From positions 1 through 64,000 of the forward strand of contig NZ_PYOG01000003.1 in assembly GCF_003026815.1 (NCBI RefSeq): a stretch of 64,000 bases of DNA, written 5' to 3'. Numbering within the stretch: position 1 is the first letter of the stretch; every line of letters begins with the position of its first letter. This DNA comes from Photobacterium damselae (GTDB lineage: Bacteria > Pseudomonadota > Gammaproteobacteria > Enterobacterales > Vibrionaceae). The position numbers and the translations under genes are program-made. Below the pieces are notes generated by a model. It did not search any database, was not told the origin of the DNA, and saw nothing but the letters and a program-made list of their open reading frames with translations. Shown one piece after another: positions 9,901-18,552 of the stretch.

Positions 9901-10803
9901 TCAGTTAACCACTGTTGGTATACCCGTCTGTTGCTTTAACTCTTGTGCTAAACGCTGTTTTGCTGCGTTATCATCGCCAAGGCTCGCAATTAAAGAGTCA
10001 TCGGCGGTTACAGGCTTAAATTCACCTAACTGCTCTTCATCTTTAGAAAGTGGTTGATGAACCTCAACGATAATTGAACCGTCTTTATCTACTGTGTGCT
10101 TTAACGGATCATTAATAATACGAACAGGAGTCCCTTTAGGTATTTGTGGGAACAACCATTCAATATCCCAAGGGTTCATTCGAATGCAACCAGAGCTTAC
10201 ACGCATACCAATACCAAAATCTTTATTGGTACTGTGGATCAAATACTCACCGTGGCCATAAGCTAAGCGCATTGCATAATCACCTAGCGGGTTATTTGGG
10301 CCAGCGGCAACAACGGGAGGTAGAGTCACCCCTTTAGCTGCGTACTCTTTACGAATGTTCGCCGTAGGTGTCCAAGTTGGATGACGAATTTTCTGACTGA
10401 TCGATGTCGTCATACTTGGTGTTTCACGCCCTACACGGCCAATACCGATTGGGAACACATACACTTTAGATGGATCATCTTTCGGGAAATAGTAAAGACG
10501 AAGTTCCGCCAAATTAATTGTCACGCCATTATGCGGCACATTTGGCAAAATAACTTGGGTTGGAATTTCTAACAACGTTCCAGGTTGGGGTAAAAAAGGA
10601 TCGACATCCTTATTCGCTGCCAATAACGCTAAAAAGCCAACATTAAACTTATTTGCGATATCAGACAGGCTCTCTCCTTTCTCAACTTCATAATATTCGA
10701 TAGTACCAACGATATTGCTACCATCATCTGGTAACTTAAACTCAATCGCATTAACTGCACTTGAGAATAAGCACGTTAGTGAGAAAAGTAATGCACGATA
10801 CAC
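9901..10803 (-). CDS. LysM and YkuD domain L,D-transpeptidase (ErfK/YbiS family)
   Basis: This periplasmic enzyme of 300 residues builds or uses non-classical peptide bridges: 3-3 crosslinks or attachment of outer-membrane protein to meso-diaminopimelate. A signal peptide (ALLFSLTCLFSSAVNA) is followed by a LysM peptidoglycan-binding module at about residues 38-82 (EVEKGESLSDIANKFNV). The YkuD catalytic domain comes next, with the histidine in YLIHSTN and the active cysteine in SSGCIRMNPWD. The C-terminal 60 residues are an acidic tail. GGAAGGAG precedes the ATG at 10803. Whether it makes crosslinks or anchors a lipoprotein cannot be read from the sequence. Confidence 0.92.
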   Translation of the reverse strand: MYRALLFSLTCLFSSAVNAIEFKLPDDGSNIVGTIEYYEVEKGESLSDIANKFNVGFLALLAANKDVDPFLPQPGTLLEIPTQVILPNVPHNGVTINLAELRLYYFPKDDPSKVYVFPIGIGRVGRETPSMTTSISQKIRHPTWTPTANIRKEYAAKGVTLPPVVAAGPNNPLGDYAMRLAYGHGEYLIHSTNKDFGIGMRVSSGCIRMNPWDIEWLFPQIPKGTPVRIINDPLKHTVDKDGSIIVEVHQPLSKDEEQLGEFKPVTADDSLIASLGDDNAAKQRLAQELKQQTGIPTVVN

Positions 10804-10987
10804 AACATCTACTCCTTCCTAGTCGTGATTGACTTATGTGTTTATACCCAAACCTAATTAAAAATATAGTGTTTAATCAAACTGATTTGGATATGGATAT
10901 AATTAATCATATTACTTTATGTCTTATTATTGCGCCAGTGTAATCATTTGACTTGACAATGAACTAACTTGTGACTGTTATGCAACA

Positions 10988-11458
10988 CTAAGCAAAGGTG
11001 ATACCCACCGTTTCAAAACGTGCCATGGCGTTAAGATGATCAGAATGACCTACTTGGTAATAAGCTTTTGGCATACTCTTATCCAAACCTTTATTCACAA
11101 GTCGTTTATATTCTTCTCGAGTTACAATTACGTAATCTAATTGAGCATCCAGTAAATGTTGAATATTGGCGATGGTTGCTTGATCGTCTCGAACTAAGGC
11201 TTTTAATTGACCTATGATCACCGTCATTGGTAACCATAAATCACGACTCAACAATTTACGATCGCTGCATTGTTGCGCTTTAAGACTGTAGTTTGCCGTT
11301 GTAAATATGCCTAACCAATCTGGCTTACCATGACGAGTAACTAGATTATGCTTATAACAATAATACGCTTCACAATACTCTTTTAGATTATGGAAACGTT
11401 CGTTATACACTTCCAAATAAATATGTTGCAATTCTAGTTGCATATTAAATTGATTCAC
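10988..11458 (-). CDS. Hypothetical protein, 156 aa
   Basis: I do not recognise this protein. It is soluble, without signal or membrane segment, and has aromatic-rich helices (YLEVYNERFHNLKEYCEAYYCYKHN) and a middle part rich in arginine and aspartate. The likely start is a GTG at 11458 with AAGAG 8 nt ahead; the internal ATG at 11443 has no ribosome site. It stands divergent from msrP, with 114 bp between, so a shared regulatory region is possible. Confidence 0.65.
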   Translation of the reverse strand: MNQFNMQLELQHIYLEVYNERFHNLKEYCEAYYCYKHNLVTRHGKPDWLGIFTTANYSLKAQQCSDRKLLSRDLWLPMTVIIGQLKALVRDDQATIANIQHLLDAQLDYVIVTREEYKRLVNKGLDKSMPKAYYQVGHSDHLNAMARFETVGITFA

Positions 11459-11572
11459 GTAATGAACTCTTATTCTTTTTTGAAATAAAAATAGGACTAA
11501 CTCGGTCTATATGGAACAACGATGTCTGAATGAAGACGACACCGATTTACGATGATTATAAAGGATTAGTCT

Positions 11573-12586
11573 GTGATCAAAAAATCCCAATCTTGGATGA
11601 TTTCAGAAAACGAAGTCACGCCTGAAACAATTTTTAAGCAACGCCGTGATATTTTGCTCAAACTCGGTATCACTGCCACAGCCTTACCCTTTGCTGCGCA
11701 ATCAAAAGCTGGGTTACTGGATCTTTTTTCCTCCGATGAACCGAGTAAAACCGTTGATCATCGCCAAAACTTAGCGGGGGTTAGCTCTCCACTTTCAACA
11801 TCTGATCTTTCGTTAACACCAGAGAGTAAAATACTTGAATACAATAATTTCTATGAATTTGGCGCAACAAAATCAGATCCAGCCCGTCTTGCTGCTAACT
11901 TCAAAACAGATCCATGGACAGTGGAAATTGATGGTTTAGTCAAAAACCCTATTAAGCTCCATCATGAAGATCTATTAAAGAAATTTACCATTGAAGAGCG
12001 TATTTATCGCATGCGTTGTGTAGAAGCATGGTCGATGAATATACCTTGGCTCGGATTTCAATTATCTGATCTATTAAAACTAGTTGAACCAACCTCTGAA
12101 GCAAAATATGTGGCCTTTCAAACATTGTATGATCCTAAAGAGATGCCAGGCCAAGCTTCTCGAAGTCTCGGCGGTGGTATCGATTATCCTTATGTAGAAG
12201 GTCTGCGTTTAGATGAGGCTATGAACCCATTAACCCTAATGTCGGTTGGTTTATACGGTAAAACACTCGCACCGCAAAATGGAGCCCCTATTCGCTTGGT
12301 CGTACCTTGGAAATATGGTTTTAAAAGCATTAAATCCATTGTGAGAATTACCTTAACCGATAAAGAACCGCCAACAACTTGGAATCGACTTGCCCCTCAA
12401 GAGTATGGTTTTTATGCCAATGTGAATCCTAATGTCGATCACCCTCGTTGGAGTCAAGCATCCGAGCGTTTTATTGGTCAAGGTAGTGTCTTTAGTAGCC
12501 GTCGCCAAAAAACGTTGATGTTTAATGGATACGAAGATCAAGTTGCCTATTTGTATAAAGGAATGGATTTAAGGAAAAACTATTAA
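11573..12586 (+). CDS. msrP: Methionine sulfoxide reductase catalytic subunit MsrP
   Basis: MsrP (formerly YedY) is a periplasmic molybdopterin enzyme that repairs oxidised methionines in envelope proteins, taking electrons through the membrane partner MsrQ. A Tat signal ([25 protein letters not shown]) is present. The molybdenum ligand is the cysteine in [11 protein letters not shown], and the family blocks [12 protein letters not shown] and [15 protein letters not shown] are intact. The start is a GTG at 11573 with AAGGA at 7 nt. The length of 337 residues is normal. The stop codon overlaps the msrQ start (TAATG), which means tight translational coupling. Confidence 0.95.
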   Translation: MIKKSQSWMISENEVTPETIFKQRRDILLKLGITATALPFAAQSKAGLLDLFSSDEPSKTVDHRQNLAGVSSPLSTSDLSLTPESKILEYNNFYEFGATKSDPARLAANFKTDPWTVEIDGLVKNPIKLHHEDLLKKFTIEERIYRMRCVEAWSMNIPWLGFQLSDLLKLVEPTSEAKYVAFQTLYDPKEMPGQASRSLGGGIDYPYVEGLRLDEAMNPLTLMSVGLYGKTLAPQNGAPIRLVVPWKYGFKSIKSIVRITLTDKEPPTTWNRLAPQEYGFYANVNPNVDHPRWSQASERFIGQGSVFSSRRQKTLMFNGYEDQVAYLYKGMDLRKNY

Positions 12587-13206
12587 TGCGCATCACACCA
12601 AAGCAGATCACCATAATCAAGAGTATGGTTCATATCTTCTCTCTTATTTTTATGATTTATTTTATCTTGCTTACTCTGCAAGGGGGCTTTGGTGCAGATC
12701 CTGTAAAAGGTATGGAGCATTTTACCGGTAAAGCGGCGCTTAATATGTTGATCCTTACTTTACTTGTGTCGCCGCTAGCTAAGGGTTTTCGTCAAGGTTT
12801 ATTGATGAAATTACGCCGAATGCTGGGGTTATACAGTTTTTTCTGGGCAACGCTGCATTTTGCCATCTATATTAGTCTGGATTTAGGTTTTGATTTTTCC
12901 CTATTGGGTGAAGAAATCTTCAAGCGTCCATACTTAACTATTGGGGCGGTTTGCTGGGTGATCTTACTACTATTAGCAGCAACATCATTTCAGAAAATAC
13001 AGCGAAAAATGGGTAAAAAGTGGCAAACTTTGCACTATTGGGTCTATTTAGCTCTGATTCTGGCTCCAATTCATTATTACTGGTCGGTTAAATCGGGGCT
13101 TATCGAACCCAGCCTTTATCTTGTGGTCACCGTGCTTCTTTTAATATGGCGAAAAGATTTCTTTATGCGCTTACTTGGGAAGTTTTCGATTTCAGTGAAA
13201 AGTTGA
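12586..13206 (+). CDS. msrQ: Heme-binding membrane subunit MsrQ
   Basis: MsrQ (YedZ) is a six-helix inner-membrane b-type cytochrome that passes quinone-derived electrons to MsrP. The 206 residues show the expected helices and heme-ligand histidines in FFWATLHFAIYISLD and LHYWVYLALILAPIHYYWSVK. The ATG overlaps the msrP stop by one base, so the two genes form one operon. No terminator is obvious before the next gene about 100 bp on. Confidence 0.95.
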   Translation: MRITPKQITIIKSMVHIFSLIFMIYFILLTLQGGFGADPVKGMEHFTGKAALNMLILTLLVSPLAKGFRQGLLMKLRRMLGLYSFFWATLHFAIYISLDLGFDFSLLGEEIFKRPYLTIGAVCWVILLLLAATSFQKIQRKMGKKWQTLHYWVYLALILAPIHYYWSVKSGLIEPSLYLVVTVLLLIWRKDFFMRLLGKFSISVKS

Positions 13207-13310
13207 GGTTATTATTGAAAAATAACGACATATTGACACACAAAGAATAAGACAAATTACAAATATCTGATACGATAACCCTATTCATATGCATGTTGAG
13301 GTTATAGTTT

Positions 13311-13928
13311 GTGATTAGCGATATTCTGGAACTCAGTATTGAGCAATTTATGCAAGATTGCTTACAACTGTGTGAACAGCAATACCCTACAATCCATAAC
13401 CGAGGCATGCGAGAACAGCACATCGCCAAAGCGCTATTACGTCGAATTCAAAGTGGACTGCAGCAACGTGGTATAGAAGCTGAAATTAGCCAACCGTTAG
13501 AGCTGAAGTCTCTATTTAAAATCACGACGACCGACAGTGAACTTTGGTTAGTCGCTCATCATTTTCTCAGTGCTAACCTTGCCACTCGTAAAGCATTAAT
13601 TGAAACCATTGATCTGGTTGTTCAGCAACCTAAAGAGCGAGTTTCAAGCTACCTTCTGATCATGGCCGATCATTGGTTTGATCGAACCAAAGCCAGTAAA
13701 GAGCTTCCAGCATGGTGGTTAGATGAACAACCTGAAGATTGGCAAGATTACCTTCATTCAGGAGTTCGCTTATTGCCAGCAGATGAGACTCTCTCACACC
13801 AGCTGAATCAAAATCATTACCCTCTGCTCGTAATGGATCGTCAACTGCATCACCCTTTGATACACATAAAACACCAAACGCATGTCAAACGTTACGTTGT
13901 CATGAGTGGTTTATATCAACTACGCTAG
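13311..13928 (+). CDS. Hypothetical protein, 205 aa
   Basis: I cannot name a family. It is a soluble protein with a helical N-terminal half (MREQHIAKALLRRIQSGLQQRG) and a mixed C-terminal half. A GTG start at 13311 is preceded by GAGG. There is no signal peptide. It sits in the same direction between msrQ and the MATE pump and could be read with either, although the gap of about 100 bp on the 5' side suggests its own promoter. Codon use is like that of the neighbours. Confidence 0.65.
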   Translation: MISDILELSIEQFMQDCLQLCEQQYPTIHNRGMREQHIAKALLRRIQSGLQQRGIEAEISQPLELKSLFKITTTDSELWLVAHHFLSANLATRKALIETIDLVVQQPKERVSSYLLIMADHWFDRTKASKELPAWWLDEQPEDWQDYLHSGVRLLPADETLSHQLNQNHYPLLVMDRQLHHPLIHIKHQTHVKRYVVMSGLYQLR

Positions 13929-14017
13929 TTAATACCCAGACTTTCTCTTTATTGTTCTCGAATTAGCCGATATTATTCGGACACTTTACTATTCTTCTCA
14001 CTTCAAGGACTGAAGTT

Positions 14018-15376
14018 ATGACCTCGCACGCCAATAGTGCCACTCTCGCCCTTCGCGATGATTCTATCTATGCTTTGTTTTGGCGCTATAGTTTACCAAC
14101 CATTGCAGCTATGTTGGTTACGGGTGTTTACGTCGCAATCGATGGCATGTTTATCGGTCACTTTATTGGTGAAGATGGATTGGCAGCCATTATTCTTGGT
14201 TACCCAATTGGCTCGATTTTGTATGCCCTTGGTGCTCTTATTGGTATGGGGGCATCTGCATTAGTCTCAATGAAATTAGGTGAAGGTAAACAAAAGCAAG
14301 CCCAACTTATTGTCGGTAACGCTTTTAGCCTCTCTCTTATTATTTCTCTTATTACCTGTATTTTAGGCATTAATTACGGCAAATATGCTTTGATCTGGCT
14401 TGGGGCTGAAGGCCATATCTTGCAAATGGCAACCGATTATCTGTTTTGGTATTTTGCGATGGGCGCTTTCGCAGTACTGTCGATGGCCTTCTCAGCACTA
14501 TTACGCAACGATGGTCAGCCTAATCGCGTTACCTATATCATGATTTTGGGTGGTGTTTTAAATATCATCCTAGATTGGTTGTTTATTGTCGTGATCCCAT
14601 GGGCGCTAACTGGTGCCGCTATTGCCACTATGTTATCTCAAGCGGTTACGGCTATTTTATGTCTTCAGCATTTTTTCTCCGACCGAACCCAACTAAAAAT
14701 CACCTGGAATACGTTAAAACTTCGGGTAGCCATTGTTGTTCGTATTATTAAGTTAGGTACATCTAGCCTATTGATGTACATGTATTTATCTGTTGTATTA
14801 ATGCTCCACAATAAAGCTTTTTTAACGGTAGGTAGTGCCCTTCATGTTGCAGCATATGGCGTCGTAACCTATGCCGAATCTTTCTTCTATTTAGTATTTG
14901 AAGGGATCGCTCTTGGTATTCAACCTATCACTAGCTTTAACTATGGCGCAGGCCAACAACAGCGAGTATTGCAAGCTCGTAATTTAGCCATTGCTATTAC
15001 CATCGCCTTCTCTCTATTAGGTGTTGTTGTTCTCTATAGTTTTCCAGAAACTGCAGTATTTGTTTTTGCCGGTGATAACCCGACCCTATTACCAGAGGCT
15101 GTCCAAGGCATGCAGCTCTATTTTTGGGGGCTACCTTTTGAAGGACTGCTTTTGGTTGGTGCAACCTATTTCCAATCGATTAATCGAGTCAAGCAAGCTT
15201 CCATTCTTACAGGTGGTAAACTGATCTTTATAACGCTTTTTGTCATTCTTTTTGCCAAATTATGGGGTGTAACTGGTGTGTGGCTAGCACTTCCTGTGTG
15301 CAGTTTATTATTGGTTATCTGGATGGCTGGACAGATGATAAAAGAGCAAAAAAGTTATCAGAACGAAAACAAATGA
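14018..15376 (+). CDS. MATE family efflux transporter
   Basis: This inner-membrane protein of 452 residues has twelve predicted helices in the two six-helix halves of the MATE family. Family features visible are the early YSLPTIAAMLVTGVYVAIDGMFIGHFIGEDGLAA, the GMGASALVSMKLGEG segment and the ALLRNDGQPN motif. Related pumps expel cationic drugs or metabolites in exchange for sodium or protons. The ATG at 14018 is well placed. A second, distinct MATE gene lies at 24.9-26.2 kb. The substrate cannot be predicted. Confidence 0.92.
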   Translation: MTSHANSATLALRDDSIYALFWRYSLPTIAAMLVTGVYVAIDGMFIGHFIGEDGLAAIILGYPIGSILYALGALIGMGASALVSMKLGEGKQKQAQLIVGNAFSLSLIISLITCILGINYGKYALIWLGAEGHILQMATDYLFWYFAMGAFAVLSMAFSALLRNDGQPNRVTYIMILGGVLNIILDWLFIVVIPWALTGAAIATMLSQAVTAILCLQHFFSDRTQLKITWNTLKLRVAIVVRIIKLGTSSLLMYMYLSVVLMLHNKAFLTVGSALHVAAYGVVTYAESFFYLVFEGIALGIQPITSFNYGAGQQQRVLQARNLAIAITIAFSLLGVVVLYSFPETAVFVFAGDNPTLLPEAVQGMQLYFWGLPFEGLLLVGATYFQSINRVKQASILTGGKLIFITLFVILFAKLWGVTGVWLALPVCSLLLVIWMAGQMIKEQKSYQNENK

Positions 15377-15418
15377 GCTTGGTTTTATATCACATTATAG
15401 GTTGATAAATTTTGGGAT

Positions 15419-15463
15419 AAATCACTAATGCAAACGATTTCTTTTGCAAAAAACTGGTGATTT
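15419..15463 (+). terminator. Hairpin downstream of the MATE gene
   Basis: AAATCAC at 15419-15425 pairs with GTGATTT, and an inner TGCAAA pairs with TTTGCA. It may end the MATE transcript, although the following tract is not rich in T. It overlaps the purine-type operator described separately. Confidence 0.45.
15428..15443. promoter_or_regulatory. Candidate PurR operator (PUR box)
   Basis: ATGCAAACGATTTCTT fits the E. coli PurR consensus ANGCAANCGNTTNCNT at every fixed position. It lies 155 bp before the secreted amidohydrolase and about 30 bp upstream of that gene's -35 element. Related amidohydrolases deaminate adenosine-type compounds, which suits purine control. The inner arm of a hairpin overlaps it, so chance is not excluded. 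Confidence 0.5.
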
Positions 15464-15472
15464 AACCCATTT

Positions 15473-15500
15473 TTGACTCAAAGATAAGATTGTTTAAGAT
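15473..15500 (+). promoter_or_regulatory. Sigma-70 promoter of the secreted amidohydrolase
   Basis: TTGACT at 15473-15478 and TAAGAT at 15495-15500 are separated by 16 bp, which gives a good -35/-10 pair. Transcription would start near 15507 and leave a leader of about 90 nt. Confidence 0.55.
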
Positions 15501-15598
15501 CGAGATCACAAATGAAAAGCAAGAAATGAAATAGTTATTTGCAATACTTTTTTGCTCTGTATTATCAACGCGAAATTCATCGTTCACGGTAATACTTC

Positions 15599-16996
15599 AT
15601 GTTCAAAAAAACTTTACTTGCTGTATCGTTAGCTGCAACCTCTTCTTATGCTTTTGCGGTTGAAAATGTTGATCTATTAATTAAGAACGCTCAAGTTCTG
15701 ACAATGGATAAAGACAAAACTGTGTTTGACCACGGTTTAGTTGCTATCAAAGGAAATAAGATCGTTGCCGTAACAGATGGCTCTGACATTAAAGAGTACC
15801 AATCAGCAAAAACTATCGATGCTGATGGCGATATCGTTATGCCAGGTCTGATTAATACCCATACTCACGTTTCTATGACGGTATTTCGTTCATTAGCTGA
15901 TGATGTGCCTGATCGTCTGCACCGCTACATCTTCCCTCTTGAGAAAAAGCTAGTATCTCGTGATATGGTTCGCATCGGTGCGCAACTGGGTAATGTTGAG
16001 ATGCTAAAAGGCGGCGTGACTACTTATGCTGACATGTACTACTTTGAAGATGAAGTAGCAAAAACCGTGGATCAAATTGGTATGCGTGCCGTTCTTGGTG
16101 AAACCATCATCAAGTTCCCAGTGGCAAGCGCGGCAACACCAGAAGATGGTATCAAGTACACGCTAAACTTTATTGAACAATATAAAGACCACCCTCGCAT
16201 TACCCCTGCGTTTGCTCCTCATGGTCCTTATACCAATACCACTGAGATTTTGCAGAAGATCACTGAGCTATCGCTTAAACATGATGTGCCTGTGATGACT
16301 CACCTTGCTGAATCTGAGCGTGAAAACCAAGTGATTGCTGAGCGCTCTGGCGGCCTATCTCCAATCAAATACATGGAGTCTATTGGTGCATTAACGCCTA
16401 ACTTTGTGGGTGCTCATGTTATTAATGCAAACGATGAAGACATTCAAATTCTGAAAAAGCACGATGTTGGTGTTGCGCATAATATGAGTGCGAACATTAA
16501 ATCAGCTAAAGGCGTAGCCCCTGCGATGAAGATGTTTGATGAAGGCCTTCGTATTGGTCTAGGCACTGATGGTCCAATGTCGGGTAATACACTAAGCACT
16601 ATCGATGAATTTAACCAAGTTGCTAAAGTTCACAAGTTGGTGAATAAAGATCGTGCAGCAATGCCACCGAAGAACGTGATTGAAATGGCGACCATTGGTG
16701 CGGCTCGTGCTCTTCATATGGAAGATAAAATCGGTTCTCTTGAAGTGGGTAAATTAGCTGATGTTATCGTAGTTGATACAAAAGCACCGAACATGGTTCC
16801 TGTCTACAATCCGTACTCTGCATTGGTTTACTCAGCGTATGCCACTAACGTTAAACACGCGATTGTTGACGGTAAACTGCTGATGGAAAACCGTGACGTA
16901 TTAACCGTCGATGAAGAGAAGATCCGTATTGAAGCACAAAAATATGCAGACACTGTTCGTAAAACGGTCATTGAAAGCGGTGAAATCGTTCAGTAA
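15599..16996 (+). CDS. Secreted amidohydrolase, MTA/SAH-deaminase-like (TRZ/ATZ family)
   Basis: The protein is a metal-dependent hydrolase of the TRZ/ATZ/MtaD group, members of which deaminate S-adenosylhomocysteine, methylthioadenosine or related compounds. A clear Sec signal (MFKKTLLAVSLAATSSYAFA) makes this one periplasmic, unlike the usual cytoplasmic forms. Metal and catalytic residues are in place: NTHTH, THLAESE, GAHVINAN and LGTDGP. The length of 465 residues is standard for the family plus the signal. There is no strong ribosome site before the ATG at 15599. A sigma-70 promoter and a purine-type operator lie upstream and a terminator follows. Exact substrate unknown. Confidence 0.87.
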   Translation: MFKKTLLAVSLAATSSYAFAVENVDLLIKNAQVLTMDKDKTVFDHGLVAIKGNKIVAVTDGSDIKEYQSAKTIDADGDIVMPGLINTHTHVSMTVFRSLADDVPDRLHRYIFPLEKKLVSRDMVRIGAQLGNVEMLKGGVTTYADMYYFEDEVAKTVDQIGMRAVLGETIIKFPVASAATPEDGIKYTLNFIEQYKDHPRITPAFAPHGPYTNTTEILQKITELSLKHDVPVMTHLAESERENQVIAERSGGLSPIKYMESIGALTPNFVGAHVINANDEDIQILKKHDVGVAHNMSANIKSAKGVAPAMKMFDEGLRIGLGTDGPMSGNTLSTIDEFNQVAKVHKLVNKDRAAMPPKNVIEMATIGAARALHMEDKIGSLEVGKLADVIVVDTKAPNMVPVYNPYSALVYSAYATNVKHAIVDGKLLMENRDVLTVDEEKIRIEAQKYADTVRKTVIESGEIVQ

Positions 16997-17024
16997 TGGT
17001 TGAATGATTTTATATTGAGGTTTG

Positions 17025-17054
17025 AAGGGAGGCATTGTGTCTCCCTTTTATTTT
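17025..17054 (+). terminator. Terminator of the secreted amidohydrolase gene
   Basis: AAGGGAG at 17025-17031 pairs with CTCCCTT at 17041-17047, followed by TTATTTTT. Confidence 0.88.
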
Positions 17055-17138
17055 TATGGTGGTACTCTCCATCATGAGTGCATTAATCAACAGAGATGAC
17101 ACATAGACCTTCACTCATCGAACCTTGACCTTATTTGA

Positions 17139-17380
17139 GAATGGTTAGCTAATAGAATCCAAACTTATCTCCATGATGCATTCGTCATCACTAAGTCCAG
17201 TATTCCAACCTTGATAGAAGAAAATAGTGTGTTTAACGTCGATGAATTGTTGGAAATTTCTGCGAGTGTTAATTAGAAGGTCGTGCAGTTGGCGAAGCAT
17301 TTAGTGGGAATATTAGCCCCTGTTTATGGGGGCTAGATTATATTTGGGCAGAAACAGATTAGGCTGTTTTCTCTACTAAG
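17139..17380 (+). pseudogene. Possible decayed gene fragment
   Basis: Between two strong hairpins lie two short stretches that read like protein but in different frames. One begins near 17139 and reads QTYLHDAFVITKSS and then SVFNVDELLEISASVN before a stop at 17274-17276. The other, from 17276, reads EGRAVGEAF and CLWGLDYIWAETD. The second resembles the W-G-L-D-Y-x-W block seen in some glycosyltransferase-like families (DUF707), but this is weak. There is no start codon with a ribosome site. I take it as a frameshifted remnant at the edge of the accessory island. Confidence 0.3.
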
Positions 17381-17480
17381 CCTGGATATTAGAAGAGGTA
17401 AAACTAACGTTCGGCATCGCCCTTTATAGTATTTCCAATATTTACTTATACAAGTTGGCGAGGGCTTGTCCAACACTTCG

Positions 17481-17508
17481 GATAAGTGTCGATTATGCGA
17501 CACTTATC
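17481..17508 (+). terminator. Perfect 11-bp hairpin with T-rich tail
   Basis: GATAAGTGTCG at 17481-17491 pairs perfectly with CGACACTTATC at 17498-17508 around a six-base loop, followed by TTTATTTG. It has the form of a strong terminator, yet no intact plus-strand gene ends near it. Confidence 0.6.
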
Positions 17509-17590
17509 TTTATTTGTTAATCACTGATAGTAAATAACAAGTTATAATTGTAATTTTTAATAAAGCATCTTAATCTTGATGTTTATTTTA

Positions 17591-18550
17591 TTATGCGGTT
17601 CTCCTTTCAACCATCATAGGTTCTTCTATTGAACCAATATGTTTAGTTAGAAAAGAAGCCAAAGAATCATGAGGTCTAATTCTTGGACCCATAATATCAA
17701 TAACGTTAGCACTATTAATCTCAACATGAGCTTTGATATTAACAGCAGAAACACTTGATGAAACTTCCTTTAAGACCTTAACAAACTCAATAAAGAAATC
17801 CATTTCATTGTGGCCTCTAGAAATTTCTTTAATTTCAAATTTAGATAATTCATGTTTACAAGATTCTATACCTAAAAAATCCTCAGGACTTGTAGTAACT
17901 TTAGTTTTTACACTTAAATAATTATATAATTCTTCTTTAGTAAAAAGTTTTGTTAGCTTAAGGTTTTCATCAATACTGAAAAGATCTGTCGTTTTTATAC
18001 AATCTAAATTAAGTCTTACACCACCTTTACGTCGTTGATACAATACCCAAGACATTAATTCTAGGGCAATAGTATTGTATTCATTATGTGCAATTTCAAA
18101 TAACTCTTTTAGCTTCAACGATACTGATGTACCTGATGTTTGTCTAAAAATCTCAGCCCAAACTTGCTCTAAACTAGTACTATTAACTATATAGTTTTCA
18201 ATCGCATATAGCGTTGTTTCGTAAATAGTTTCAGCTCTTACAACATCTACAGGTATTATATTATCAATATCTTTATCAATGAAAAATAATAACGGTTGAA
18301 TAATACTTGTTTTATGTCCTATTTCTCTATAGTGATAAAGTACACTATCTTTTTTACCACATATATAGGTCTTTAATTCATAATCATCATCCAGCATATT
18401 TCTAATAGCTGTACCATAAAATGACTCATCTGTTTTTCCTTCAAAGAAGGCATGAACTACTTTTTTTGAAGGGTTAAAGTCAATAAGAAACAAATGATGC
18501 TCAATATTTTCATTACTTAATTCATTGTTTAAATAATCTAAGAAACTCAT
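17591..18550 (-). CDS. DUF4435/TOPRIM-like effector, AriB-like (PARIS-type defence)
   Basis: This protein of 319 residues has the layout of DUF4435. There is an acidic glutamate in FFEGKTDESFYG (Glu37), an acidic D-x-D cluster in LLFFIDKDID (92-96) and a following ETTLYAIENYIVN. Together these form a TOPRIM-like metal site. In PARIS systems the matching protein, AriB, is the effector nuclease released by the ATPase AriA when a phage anti-restriction protein is sensed. Here the ATPase gene ends 2 bp upstream of this start, so the pair is one operon in the ariA-ariB order. The region is clearly richer in AT than the housekeeping genes around it, which suggests horizontal gain. A stand-alone DUF4435 role of another kind cannot be excluded. 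Confidence 0.78.
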   Translation of the reverse strand: MSFLDYLNNELSNENIEHHLFLIDFNPSKKVVHAFFEGKTDESFYGTAIRNMLDDDYELKTYICGKKDSVLYHYREIGHKTSIIQPLLFFIDKDIDNIIPVDVVRAETIYETTLYAIENYIVNSTSLEQVWAEIFRQTSGTSVSLKLKELFEIAHNEYNTIALELMSWVLYQRRKGGVRLNLDCIKTTDLFSIDENLKLTKLFTKEELYNYLSVKTKVTTSPEDFLGIESCKHELSKFEIKEISRGHNEMDFFIEFVKVLKEVSSSVSAVNIKAHVEINSANVIDIMGPRIRPHDSLASFLTKHIGSIEEPMMVERRTA

Positions 18551-18552
18551 AT

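Noticed and set aside
10843-10901. TATACCC...GGATATA inverted repeat as another MITE copy
   Set aside because: The arms match poorly and the interior differs from the 49.1-kb element.
17559-17587. AATAAA.GCATC...GATG.TTTATT hairpin as terminator of the DUF4435 gene
   Set aside because: The minus-strand side is followed by A rather than T, so it lacks the required tail.
17390-17590. Integron attC site beside the defence genes
   Set aside because: Hairpins are present, but I find no paired core sites of the GTTRRRY type and no second cassette boundary.
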